A stretch of 64,000 bases of DNA from assembly GCA_965228905.1 (NCBI GenBank), contig CBDDII010000003.1, positions 806,001-870,000 on the forward strand, written 5' to 3'. A program made the position numbers and the translations under genes. This document shows, in pieces, positions 53,673 to 61,783 of the stretch (position 1 is its first letter; each line of letters starts with the position of its first letter). The DNA comes from CALKXV01 sp965228905. Lineage in GTDB: Bacteria; Pseudomonadota; Alphaproteobacteria; Rhodobacterales; Rhodobacteraceae. Under the pieces are notes generated by a model. That model saw only the letters and a list, made by a program, of their open reading frames with translations. It had not been told where the DNA came from and did not search any database.

Positions 53673-54125
53673 TTAGCCGATCCATTCTTTCGGAAAGGGC
53701 TGCAGGCCAAGGCCAAGCGCATATTTGAAGACGATGAACAGACCGACCGACAGCCCCAGCCCGGTCAGCACCGCAGGCAAGGGCCGTGGCGAGATCTGAT
53801 AGCTGAGGATTGCTGCACAGATCGCCGTCGGGATCAGGAAACCAAGCGGCTTCAGGCCATAGGCATATCCGACCATCACGATGGCCGCGACGGCGATATT
53901 GGCAAGGGTGGCGACGCTCGGCCAGTCAGGTTCGCCGTCCGGGCGCAACAGAAAGACCAGCCCACAAAGCGCGGCGACTCCGGCCAGGATCAGCGGGAAG
54001 GACTTTGATCCCACGGGATCGGACATGAAGCTCGATTGTATCTGGAATGCACCCCAGGCATAGGCCGCCGCACCAAGAATGACGATCACGCCGAAGATGC
54101 GGTCCGACAGGCGATTGGGTCCCAT
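53673..54125 (-). CDS. tctB: Tripartite tricarboxylate transporter, small membrane subunit (TctB), second system
   Basis: 150 aa with four membrane helices, including IFGVIVILGAAAYAWGAFQI and the C-terminal YQISPRPLPAVLTGLGLSVG. Typical short TctB. It is separated from tctC by two hairpins and adjoins tctA without a gap. Confidence 0.92.
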   Translation of the reverse strand: MGPNRLSDRIFGVIVILGAAAYAWGAFQIQSSFMSDPVGSKSFPLILAGVAALCGLVFLLRPDGEPDWPSVATLANIAVAAIVMVGYAYGLKPLGFLIPTAICAAILSYQISPRPLPAVLTGLGLSVGLFIVFKYALGLGLQPFPKEWIG

Positions 54126-54176
54126 GTGCCCCCTCCCTCTTGCTGTCGTTTGTGTTCCGGTCCCACCCGGAAGGCA

Positions 54177-54224
54177 CGGAGGCGAGAAGCCTCCGCACCG
54201 ATCTTACAAGGGGCGGAAAGCCCC
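54177..54224 (-). terminator. Two consecutive hairpins between tctC and tctB (second system)
   Basis: CGGAGGC / GCCTCCG (54177-54195, 5-nt loop) and GGGGC / GCCCC (54210-54224, 5-nt loop) lie in the 106-nt gap after the tctC stop. No U-run. The position matches the hairpin in the first tct operon and suggests partial termination or 3'-end protection. Confidence 0.55.
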
Positions 54225-54231
54225 GCCAGCC

Positions 54232-55194
54232 TTACTGGATGACACCGATCTCTTTCGAAAGCTCGACGGTATCGGCAATCACGCCGTCCACCCAGGACTG
54301 GAAATCGCCACCCACCTTGGTAAAGGGCGCCAGACCGTTGGCGGCCATGGCCTCTTGCCACTCGGCGCTGTCGGCAACGGCCTGAAGCTTGGCACCCCAT
54401 GCCTCAAAGTCCTCGTCCGAGATGTTCTTCGGCACGTAAAGACCACGCCAGTTCACGGCCACGACGTCGATGCCCTGCTCCTTGGCGGTCGGGATGTCCT
54501 CGAAACCCGGCACACGCTCGTCGGTCAGAACGGCCAGTGCGCGCACTTCGCCCGACTGGATGAAGCCGACGATTTCCGACATGTCGCCCGTCATGCCCTG
54601 GGTAAAGCCACCCACGGTCTGGGTGATCGCGTCGGCGCCACCGTCAACACCGATGTATTTCACCTTGGTGATGTCGGTGAACCCGGCCTCTTTCAGAACC
54701 ATCAGCACCTTCAGGTGGTCGAAACCACCCGCAGCGGAACCACCGGCAAAGGCGACGGAACCCGGATCGGCCTTGATGGCGTCAACCATGTCGTTCAGCG
54801 ACTGGAACGGGCTGTCGGCGGATACGACGATCACGCCGGGGTCGGCACCGATGGCACCCACGAAACGCACCTGGTCGGCGGTCGCCCCGCCATAGGCATT
54901 CTGGGCCAGACGGGTCGCGGTCGCCTGTGATGCGGCAACGATCAGATCGGCGTCGTCGGCGCGTTCGTTCACCACGTGGCTGAACGCCAGACCACCGCCG
55001 CCACCGGCCATGTTGGTCACCTGCACAGGCGCATCGACCTGGCCGATGTCGTGAAGGATCTTGCCGATCTGGCGGCAGGTAAAGTCCCAGCCACCGCCGG
55101 GGTTGGCCGGTGCGATGCACTCGGCGGCAAAGGTCGCGCTACCGGCGACCGAGATGACCGCGCCGGCAACCAGCGCGCGTACGTTGAATTTCAT
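54232..55194 (-). CDS. tctC: Tripartite tricarboxylate transporter, periplasmic binding protein (TctC), second system
   Basis: 320 aa with a signal peptide (LVAGAVISVAGSATFA). The mature part begins ECIAPANPGGGWDFTCRQIG, which places it in a TctC subgroup with a Cys pair and the PANPGGGWD opening rather than the PGGGAD type of the first system. It should bind a different carboxylate. First gene of the second tctCBA group. Confidence 0.94.
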   Translation of the reverse strand: MKFNVRALVAGAVISVAGSATFAAECIAPANPGGGWDFTCRQIGKILHDIGQVDAPVQVTNMAGGGGGLAFSHVVNERADDADLIVAASQATATRLAQNAYGGATADQVRFVGAIGADPGVIVVSADSPFQSLNDMVDAIKADPGSVAFAGGSAAGGFDHLKVLMVLKEAGFTDITKVKYIGVDGGADAITQTVGGFTQGMTGDMSEIVGFIQSGEVRALAVLTDERVPGFEDIPTAKEQGIDVVAVNWRGLYVPKNISDEDFEAWGAKLQAVADSAEWQEAMAANGLAPFTKVGGDFQSWVDGVIADTVELSKEIGVIQ

Positions 55195-55282
55195 GGTTCA
55201 CTCCCTTTAACTCCGAACGGCCCTCGTTGTGGCCGGTCCGTTGCTCACATTAGCGGGAATCAAATCGACTCCGCAATAGAAT

Positions 55283-56404
55283 TTACCCGCGTAAAGCGTT
55301 GCTCTGGAATGCCAAAAACCGCGCCCAGTCAAAGGGAAGCATCTCGTGCCCGCCCGGTCGGATGTGATAGCCCAGACGCCTCTGGTGTACCTCCCGCCGG
55401 TCCGACCAAACCTGCTCCGGCGATGGCCATTCCATGCGCCCCGGCCAGACTTTCGACGCTTCCGCCAACGCCATGACCGAGCCGACGGGATCGGCCCAGA
55501 GATCATCCTCGGCCAGCGAAAGATAAACCCGACGCGGCGCAATCGCCGCGATCAACTGGTGCTGATCGACCGGCGGCATCCCCTCGAACGGGCGCACCCA
55601 ATGGGGAAACCTCTCACGCATTTCCACCAGCGTTTCGCCCACGGCATGGCGTGCAGGCGCACTCCCCCCACAACCCGAACCATTGGCCAGAACCGTCCCG
55701 ACCCGCCCGTCATGCGCCGCCGCCCAAAGGGCGGCCTTGCCCAGCCGCGAATGCCCGGCAACAATTGTCTCGCCGACATCCAGCCCACCAAGCTGACCCG
55801 CCGCATCAATCAGCCGCGAAATCGCCCAGCCCCACAGCGAAATCGCCCCGGTTTCGATCCCCAGAAACGGCCGCAACCCGACCTCACCAAATCCAATCGG
55901 ATCATCCGGCACCCAGGAGCCATAGCAACTGACCAGCACCGCAAAGCCACGCGCATTCAGCAAATCCACCGGCCAGCGATGCCCCTCCGTGCCCCGCAGA
56001 ATATCGTTCAACCCACCACCGCCACCCAACTCCGGGCGCACGTAAATCCGGGCCTTCGGATCCAACGGAAAAGCCGTCCCCGTCAAAACTCCCGCAGGCC
56101 CCGCAAAGGAAAGCCCCGCGATCAACGGGGCAGGGCCATCGCCTTCGGGTCGCCAAAGCGCGGCATCCACCTCGAAGGCGCGACCGCCGACCTCGATAGT
56201 CAGAACAACCCGCTCCGCCCGTTCCCCGTCCAGCGGCTCGACACGAACCTCCACCCGGTCCGGTGCATCCGGCATCGGCCCGTAAATCGCCCGCGCCAGA
56301 TCCGCACGCCACCGCGCCTGCCGCGCCTCCAGCGGTTCAGCCCCGCCAAGCTCGGGCCAGTCCACCGGTCCCTTGTAAACCTCGGAAAGGTCCGGCGGCG
56401 TCAC
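55283..56404 (-). CDS. CE15-like (glucuronoyl esterase type) alpha/beta hydrolase, no signal peptide
   Basis: 373 aa from the GTG at 56404, which overlaps the upstream oxidoreductase stop (GTGA). The nucleophile elbow GHSRLGKAALWAAA (Ser219), the block MPPVDQHQLIAAIAPRRVYL and His353 in IRPGGHEMLPF match the CE15 glucuronoyl esterase group. Known CE15 enzymes are secreted and cut lignin-glucuronate esters. Here there is no signal peptide and the gene is in a sugar-import operon, so a cytoplasmic esterase for an imported uronate ester is likely (inference). A related acetyl esterase activity cannot be excluded. Confidence 0.8.
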   Translation of the reverse strand: MTPPDLSEVYKGPVDWPELGGAEPLEARQARWRADLARAIYGPMPDAPDRVEVRVEPLDGERAERVVLTIEVGGRAFEVDAALWRPEGDGPAPLIAGLSFAGPAGVLTGTAFPLDPKARIYVRPELGGGGGLNDILRGTEGHRWPVDLLNARGFAVLVSCYGSWVPDDPIGFGEVGLRPFLGIETGAISLWGWAISRLIDAAGQLGGLDVGETIVAGHSRLGKAALWAAAHDGRVGTVLANGSGCGGSAPARHAVGETLVEMRERFPHWVRPFEGMPPVDQHQLIAAIAPRRVYLSLAEDDLWADPVGSVMALAEASKVWPGRMEWPSPEQVWSDRREVHQRRLGYHIRPGGHEMLPFDWARFLAFQSNALRG

Positions 56405-57456
56405 GGCACCCAGCCGCCGTAAAGCGGATGATCGGGACCAATCGGCAGCCGCACCGGCACCCCCGTCCGCGCCGAATGATAGGCCGCCGTGACGAACTCC
56501 AAAGAGGCGCGACCGTCCTCCAGCGTCACCTCGCGCCCGCCCGTGCCGTCCAGCGCATCGGCCATCGCCGCGAACAACCCGACAAAACCGGACTGCGCCT
56601 CGGACACCCCCGCCAGAACCCTGTCGATCCGCGCCTGATCCATCGGCGCGCGCGCCGTAAACCGCCATCCCTCGGTCGCCAGCGAATAGGGCGCATGATC
56701 GCTTTCCACCGTGAAGCCCTCGAACATCAATCGCATCCGGCTTGTGTCATCCGCCGCCCCAAGCGTGACAGAGGATGTGACAAGCGCCCCCTCTGCCATC
56801 CGGATCGAAAGCGCCGCGCAGTCTTCCACCTCGATCTCGTTCACCCGCGTCGCCACATCGGCAAAGACCTGTTCGACCGGCCCCAGGATCGACGGCAACA
56901 GATCGTGGATATGAATCGCATGACCCAACAAAGCGCCACCCCGTTCCCCGGCCCATGTCCCCCGCCAATCCACGGCATAATACTCCGCAGGCCGGTTCCA
57001 ATGGGTCTCCAAAGTGCCCGCATAACACCGCCCGGCCAGCCCCGCATCGATCAGCGCATGAAGCTGCGCCGTGCCAAGACCATAGCGATACTGGAACACC
57101 GGAAAGACCCGCCCGCCGGTTTCCGTGGCCTTGGCAACCAACTGGTCTGCCTCCGCCAGCGAGGCGACAAGCGGCTTCTCGCAAACCACGATCTTGCCTG
57201 CGTCAAGTGCCTCCTTGCAGGCACGAAAATGCAAATGCGGCGGCAGGCAGATGTCAACGATATCAATCGCCGGATCCGCCAGTACCGCCCCCAGATCATC
57301 GGTCACCGCGATACCTTCATGTCCACCAAGAATGCCCTCGGCCCGCGCGGTATCCAGATCACACACCGTGACCACCTGAAACCGCTCGGGCAGGGCGGCA
57401 AACCCGGCCAGATGCTTCTCGCCGATCCCCGCCCCGACGATGGCGACCCGCCGCAT
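56401..57456 (-). CDS. Gfo/Idh/MocA-family oxidoreductase (first of three)
   Basis: 351 aa. The NAD(P) site is VAIVGAGIGEKHLAGFAALP, followed by DIVDICLPPHLHF and the catalytic Lys in VCEKPLVASLAEAD. The C-terminal substrate part has GGALLGHAIHIHDLLPSIL. It oxidises or reduces a sugar derivative; the substrate is unknown. It starts with a 1-nt overlap (TGATG) to the next oxidoreductase gene and overlaps the esterase gene. Confidence 0.93.
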   Translation of the reverse strand: MRRVAIVGAGIGEKHLAGFAALPERFQVVTVCDLDTARAEGILGGHEGIAVTDDLGAVLADPAIDIVDICLPPHLHFRACKEALDAGKIVVCEKPLVASLAEADQLVAKATETGGRVFPVFQYRYGLGTAQLHALIDAGLAGRCYAGTLETHWNRPAEYYAVDWRGTWAGERGGALLGHAIHIHDLLPSILGPVEQVFADVATRVNEIEVEDCAALSIRMAEGALVTSSVTLGAADDTSRMRLMFEGFTVESDHAPYSLATEGWRFTARAPMDQARIDRVLAGVSEAQSGFVGLFAAMADALDGTGGREVTLEDGRASLEFVTAAYHSARTGVPVRLPIGPDHPLYGGWVP

Positions 57457-58457
57457 CAGGCCTCCGCCTTCATCTGCGCCATGATCGCCAGTTCCATCGT
57501 CTTGAACGTATGCGCCTGCGCCGCCGCCGTTTCGCTCCGATCCTCGACATCCGCGATCAGCCGCCCGAAATACGGCAACCCCGCATCATCGCAAGCGATC
57601 AGCGCGTTTTCTTCCCCGTTCACAAGGAACAGGCTGTTGGTCACATGCGGCCGCCCGATATCGGTGTACTTGCGCAACTCGATATGCCCCTCGGTCCCTT
57701 GAATGAACAACCGCCCGTCACCCCATGTGGGCAGACCGTCCGGCGTGAACCAGTCCACCCGGACATACCCGTGGCCCTTGTCAGACTGCAAAACCATCTC
57801 GCCGAAATCCTGGAACCCCGGATGTTCCGGCAGGGTCGAGTTTTCCACATGTGCGTGACGCACTTCGGCATCGCGCGACCCGGTGAAATGCAGGAACTGG
57901 TCGACCTGGTGGCTGGCGATGTCACACAGGATCCCGCCATAGCGTGCGCGTTCGAAAAACCATGGCGGGCGTGTCTTCAGGTTCTTCTTGTGCGGGCCCA
58001 GCCCGACCGTCTGGATCACCCGACCGATGGCCCCGCCAAAGACCAGTTCCTCGGCCTTGGTCACCGCAGGCACCTGGAACCGTTCCGAGAAATTCACCGA
58101 CCAGATGCGCCCCGTTTCTTCCTGCACCGCGCGGATCTCGGCCAGTTGCGCCAGCGTCGTGCACCCGGGCTTGTCGACCATCACGTCCTTGCCCGCCCGC
58201 ATCGCCTCGATGGCGAACCCGGCACGGTCTTCCGGCACGGCGGAAATCAGGATCATCCGGACCTCGGGATCGTCCAGAATACGACGGCGGTCATCGACTT
58301 TCTCGACCTCGGCAAAGACCTCGTTGAATTTCTCCTCGGTTACCGCAGGCCCGTCGGTCCAATAGGCATCGCAGGTGCAACCCTCGGCCTTCATGTTGCC
58401 CAGCATTCCGAAGATATGCCCGTGATCTATCCCGATCACACCCAGTTTGAATGCCAC
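57456..58457 (-). CDS. Gfo/Idh/MocA-family oxidoreductase (second of three)
   Basis: 333 aa from a GTG start at 58457 with AAGGAGA upstream. The N-terminus FKLGVIGIDHGHIFGMLGNM is a variant cofactor loop with an HGH motif. The catalytic MVDKPGCTTLAQLAEI and the C-terminal GGILCDIASHQVDQFLHFTG follow. It belongs to a different subgroup from its neighbours, so the three enzymes probably catalyse successive or different steps. Confidence 0.92.
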   Translation of the reverse strand: MAFKLGVIGIDHGHIFGMLGNMKAEGCTCDAYWTDGPAVTEEKFNEVFAEVEKVDDRRRILDDPEVRMILISAVPEDRAGFAIEAMRAGKDVMVDKPGCTTLAQLAEIRAVQEETGRIWSVNFSERFQVPAVTKAEELVFGGAIGRVIQTVGLGPHKKNLKTRPPWFFERARYGGILCDIASHQVDQFLHFTGSRDAEVRHAHVENSTLPEHPGFQDFGEMVLQSDKGHGYVRVDWFTPDGLPTWGDGRLFIQGTEGHIELRKYTDIGRPHVTNSLFLVNGEENALIACDDAGLPYFGRLIADVEDRSETAAAQAHTFKTMELAIMAQMKAEA

Positions 58458-58496
58458 GCCGTCTCTCCTTCCAAATGCGAATACCCGTGCCCGAGC

Positions 58497-59510
58497 CTAG
58501 CCCAGGGTCACACGCTGTCCCTCGCGCCCCGACCGCTCAATCGCCTCGATCAGCCGGTGCACCTCAAGGGCCGAGCGTCCGGTGATCATCGGCGCACGCC
58601 CGGTTTCCACGGCCTCGGCGAAATCCTCGATCACGAAACGATGCCAGTCGCTGGTAAAGGCCATCGGATCGGCCCCCGCGCCACTTGTCGCGGCCTCCCC
58701 CAATGTCTCGCTCCGCCCGTCCTGCCAGTTCAGCATCAACTGCCCCGCCTCCAACCGGGCCGAGCCGTCCCGGCAATGCAGCGTGATCGTCTCGCCCACT
58801 CCGGGATAGTTGGCGGTCGTTGCGAACAACTGACCGACGGCCCCATTGGCAAACTGCAACCCCGCCACGACGAAATCTTCGGATTCCATCCGGTGAAATC
58901 CACTCGTCGCGCACATGGCCGTCACCGCCTGAACCGGCCCCGTGAGGCTCAGCATCAGATCCATCGTATGGATCGCCTGGCTAATGAGAACGCCGCCACC
59001 GTCACGCTCGTAAGTGCCGCGCCCCGGTTCGTCGTAATAGGATTGCGGCCGCCACCAGGGCACGTTCACCTCTGCCGATACCAGCGGGCCCAGCCGTTCC
59101 ATCACCCGTCGCAGGTCGTCCGCCACGGGCCGCGCCCGGTGCTGCAACATGATGCCAAGCGGCACGCCGCGCCCCTCGCAAAGCTCGACCAGATCGGTCG
59201 CCGCCTGCAAGGTCCGCTCCACCGGCTTTTCCATCAGGATCGGCTTTCCGGCGGCAGACAGCACATCAACGATCCCCGCCCGCGCATTGGGCGGCGTGGT
59301 CAGCATGACGAACCTGACCTCGGGGTCGGCGGCAATCGCCTCCACGCTCTCGGCCTCGGTCCCGCCAAGGGCGGAATGGTCGTCAAGAAACGCCCGCCGG
59401 CCCGCCGCACCACGCGCGTAAACCGGGCCAAGCGTCACACGATCCGAATTCGCAATCGCATCCGCGTAAGTCCCCGACACCATGCCAAGCCCGATCAGTG
59501 CAACCTTCAT
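58497..59510 (-). CDS. Gfo/Idh/MocA-family oxidoreductase (third of three)
   Basis: 337 aa. The cofactor loop is VALIGLGMVSGTYADAIANS, the catalytic part PILMEKPVERTLQAATDLVE, and the substrate region GGGVLISQAIHTMDLMLSLTG. The ATG at 59510 overlaps the stop of the ABC ATPase gene (ATGA). First oxidoreductase after the importer genes. Confidence 0.93.
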   Translation of the reverse strand: MKVALIGLGMVSGTYADAIANSDRVTLGPVYARGAAGRRAFLDDHSALGGTEAESVEAIAADPEVRFVMLTTPPNARAGIVDVLSAAGKPILMEKPVERTLQAATDLVELCEGRGVPLGIMLQHRARPVADDLRRVMERLGPLVSAEVNVPWWRPQSYYDEPGRGTYERDGGGVLISQAIHTMDLMLSLTGPVQAVTAMCATSGFHRMESEDFVVAGLQFANGAVGQLFATTANYPGVGETITLHCRDGSARLEAGQLMLNWQDGRSETLGEAATSGAGADPMAFTSDWHRFVIEDFAEAVETGRAPMITGRSALEVHRLIEAIERSGREGQRVTLG

Positions 59511-60580
59511 CGCGCCAACCCCAATGCCATTTCGCTTTCCCCGTCAAAGATGTGAAACGCCTCGCTCGGCAGGGTCACACCAAGGGTCTGGTTGCGGGTC
59601 AGGGGAATCTGTTCCGGCAGTTGCACGGTCAATCGCTCGCCATTCTCAAAGGCCCCATAGATATAGGTGACCGACCCCAACTGCTCGAAGTTTTTCACCC
59701 TGATCTGCATGTCGCCTTCGCCGTCCAGCGACACCCCGATCCCCTCGGGCCGGATGCCAAGGGTCACCGGCCCGGTCTTGTCGACGGACAGGGGAACCTC
59801 GCGCTGCAACCCGGCGTCCAGCGTCAGCATCTTGCCCGCCATCTGCCCGTTCAGGAAATTCATCTGCGGCGCACCGATGAACCCCGCGACGAACTTGTTG
59901 GCCGGCGCATTGTAAAGGTCCAGGGGCTTGCCCACCTGTTCGATCCGCCCGCCGCGCAAAACGACGATCCGGTCCGCCATTGTCATCGCCTCGATCTGGT
60001 CGTGGGTGACATAGATCATCGTGTTGCCCAACTCGGCATGCAGGTTCGAAATCTCGACCCGCATCTGGAGGCGCAACTCGGCATCCAAATTCGACAAAGG
60101 CTCGTCGAACAGGAACACGACAGGTTCGCGCACGATGGCCCGCCCGATGGCCACCCGCTGCCGCTGCCCCCCCGACAACTGCCCCGGCCGCCGGTCCAGA
60201 AGCTGGTCGATCTGCAAAAGGGCTGCCGCCGAATCCACCCGCCGGTTGATCTCGTCCCGCGCCATGCGGAAATTCTCCAACCCGAACGACAGGTTCTGGC
60301 GCACCGACATATGCGGATAAAGCGCGTAGGACTGGAACACCATCGACAGCCCGCGTTCCGAGGCAGGCGTGTTGTTCACCCGCGCGCCCTTCAGCATGAT
60401 GTCGCCGCTTGTCGGATCCTCCAGCCCCGCGATGAGCCGCAAAAGCGTGGATTTGCCGCAACCGGAAGGTCCGACGAAAACGACGAACTCGCCTTCCTCG
60501 ATGGCAAGGTCCACGCCGTGGATCACGTCCACCGGGCCGAAACTTTTCTTGATGTCTCTCAGTTCAAGCGTGTGGGTCAT
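59507..60580 (-). CDS. Sugar ABC transporter ATP-binding protein (UgpC/MsmK type)
   Basis: 357 aa. Walker A GPSGCGKSTLLRLIAGLE, signature LSGGQRQRVAIGRAIV and Walker B LFDEPLSNLDAEL are all present, followed by a C-terminal MalK-like regulatory domain (about 240-350). It drives import by the two permeases encoded upstream. The gene is separated from them by the four-hairpin array and coupled to the oxidoreductases downstream. Confidence 0.96.
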   Translation of the reverse strand: MTHTLELRDIKKSFGPVDVIHGVDLAIEEGEFVVFVGPSGCGKSTLLRLIAGLEDPTSGDIMLKGARVNNTPASERGLSMVFQSYALYPHMSVRQNLSFGLENFRMARDEINRRVDSAAALLQIDQLLDRRPGQLSGGQRQRVAIGRAIVREPVVFLFDEPLSNLDAELRLQMRVEISNLHAELGNTMIYVTHDQIEAMTMADRIVVLRGGRIEQVGKPLDLYNAPANKFVAGFIGAPQMNFLNGQMAGKMLTLDAGLQREVPLSVDKTGPVTLGIRPEGIGVSLDGEGDMQIRVKNFEQLGSVTYIYGAFENGERLTVQLPEQIPLTRNQTLGVTLPSEAFHIFDGESEMALGLAR

Positions 60581-60596
60581 TCGTACCCCCTTGCAG

Positions 60597-60692
60597 GCAA
60601 ACTCCGACGCGGAGTTTGCATCGGAAACCGTCGCGGTTTCCGCCCCACGAAGTCCGCGACGGACTTCGATACGGAAAATGCGACATTTTCCG
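60597..60692. repeat. Array of four perfect hairpins with 5-nt loops
   Basis: Four palindromes follow one another. Stem GCAAACTCC with loop GACGC (60597-60619); stem CGGAAACC with loop GTCGC (60622-60642); stem CGAAGTCC with loop GCGAC (60648-60668); stem CGGAAAAT with loop GCGAC (60672-60692). Stems are 8-9 bp and perfect. GTCGC and GCGAC are reverse complements of each other, and GACGC has the same base composition. The array fills the gap between the permease and ATPase genes of one operon and is not repeated elsewhere in the window. Confidence 0.9.
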
Positions 60693-60697
60693 CCCCC

Positions 60698-61783
60698 TCA
60701 TTTCAGCCCCGTCGTGGCAATGCCGGTTGTGATGAACCGTTGCAGCCAGACAAAGACCAGCGTGATCGGGATCAGCGACACCACCGTCATCGCCAGGATG
60801 TAATGGAAATCCGTGTCGAACTCGCCCGCGTACTGGGTCAGCCCCAGTTGGATCGTGTGCTTCGCCGGGTCCGAGATCAACACGATCAGCGGCCAAAGGA
60901 AATCGTTCCACCGCCAGATCACGCTCAGAATTGCCAGCACCGAAAGCGCGGGCAGGGACAGGGGCATCACGATCCGCCAGAAAATCCGCCACTCGCTCGC
61001 CGCATCCATCCGCGCGGCTTCCAGCAGTTCGTCGGGGATCGTCAGCATGTACTGGCGCAAAAGGAACACCCCCGTCGGCGTCGCCGCCGCTGGGATGATG
61101 ACACCCCAAAGCGATCCGAACATGCCGAAACTCCAGACGACAAAGAACAGCGACACCAGGATGATGGACGAGGGGATCAGCAGGGTCGCGATGATCAGGA
61201 TCGTGAACGTCAGCCGCCCCCGGAACCTGTACTTCGACAGGGCAAAGGCCGCCATGGCGTTGATGATCAGCGTGATCACCGTCGCCGCCACCGTCACGAA
61301 GACCGAGTTGAACAGGTAGATGCCGAAGGTGAAATTCTCCTGCCCGTTCCGCTTCAGGATCGGGTCCAGGTAGTTTTCGGTCGCCACCCGCACCTCTTCC
61401 GAAGGCGCGAGCGTGGTGCGCGGCACCTTGAAGACATCCTCGGGCGCATCGACCGTCGCGATATCCGTTTCCCGCCGCGTCGGACCTGCCTTGAAAACGG
61501 TCTCTTCGTTGCCGTCCTCGTCGGTGTAGATCCACGCAGGCTTCACCCCGACACCCGGAACATCCACCTCGACCTGCGCGATCGGCAACAGCCGCGTGTC
61601 GAAACTGTCGACCGCGCGTTCCGGTTTCACCGAACTGAAAAAGGTCCACAGCACCGGAACAAGGATGATAAGCACCCCGAACACAAGATAGCCATAGGCC
61701 AACACATCGGCGATGCCGAACCGCTCGGCGGTTTCCCTGTTGCCCGCGGTCCGGGTCAGAAAGGTTGCGATCCGGCTGGCCAT
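60698..61783 (-). CDS. Sugar ABC transporter permease, MalG type, with large periplasmic insertion
   Basis: 361 aa, about 80 longer than usual for this family. After the first membrane helix (LAYGYLVFGVLIILVPVLWT) there is a hydrophilic stretch of some 110 residues before the second. The EAA loop EAARMDAASEWRIFWRIVMP near the C-terminal third contacts the ATPase. Inner-membrane half-channel, paired with the permease at 61783. The start overlaps that gene's stop (TGATG). Confidence 0.95.
   Translation of the reverse strand: MASRIATFLTRTAGNRETAERFGIADVLAYGYLVFGVLIILVPVLWTFFSSVKPERAVDSFDTRLLPIAQVEVDVPGVGVKPAWIYTDEDGNEETVFKAGPTRRETDIATVDAPEDVFKVPRTTLAPSEEVRVATENYLDPILKRNGQENFTFGIYLFNSVFVTVAATVITLIINAMAAFALSKYRFRGRLTFTILIIATLLIPSSIILVSLFFVVWSFGMFGSLWGVIIPAAATPTGVFLLRQYMLTIPDELLEAARMDAASEWRIFWRIVMPLSLPALSVLAILSVIWRWNDFLWPLIVLISDPAKHTIQLGLTQYAGEFDTDFHYILAMTVVSLIPITLVFVWLQRFITTGIATTGLK

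Noticed and set aside
57510..59555. 681-codon plus-strand frame
   Set aside because: Antisense to two Gfo/Idh/MocA genes with intact motifs; composition is that of a shadow.
60597..60692. CRISPR array
   Set aside because: The units are self-complementary hairpins with differing stems and no spacers of constant length; no cas genes are present.
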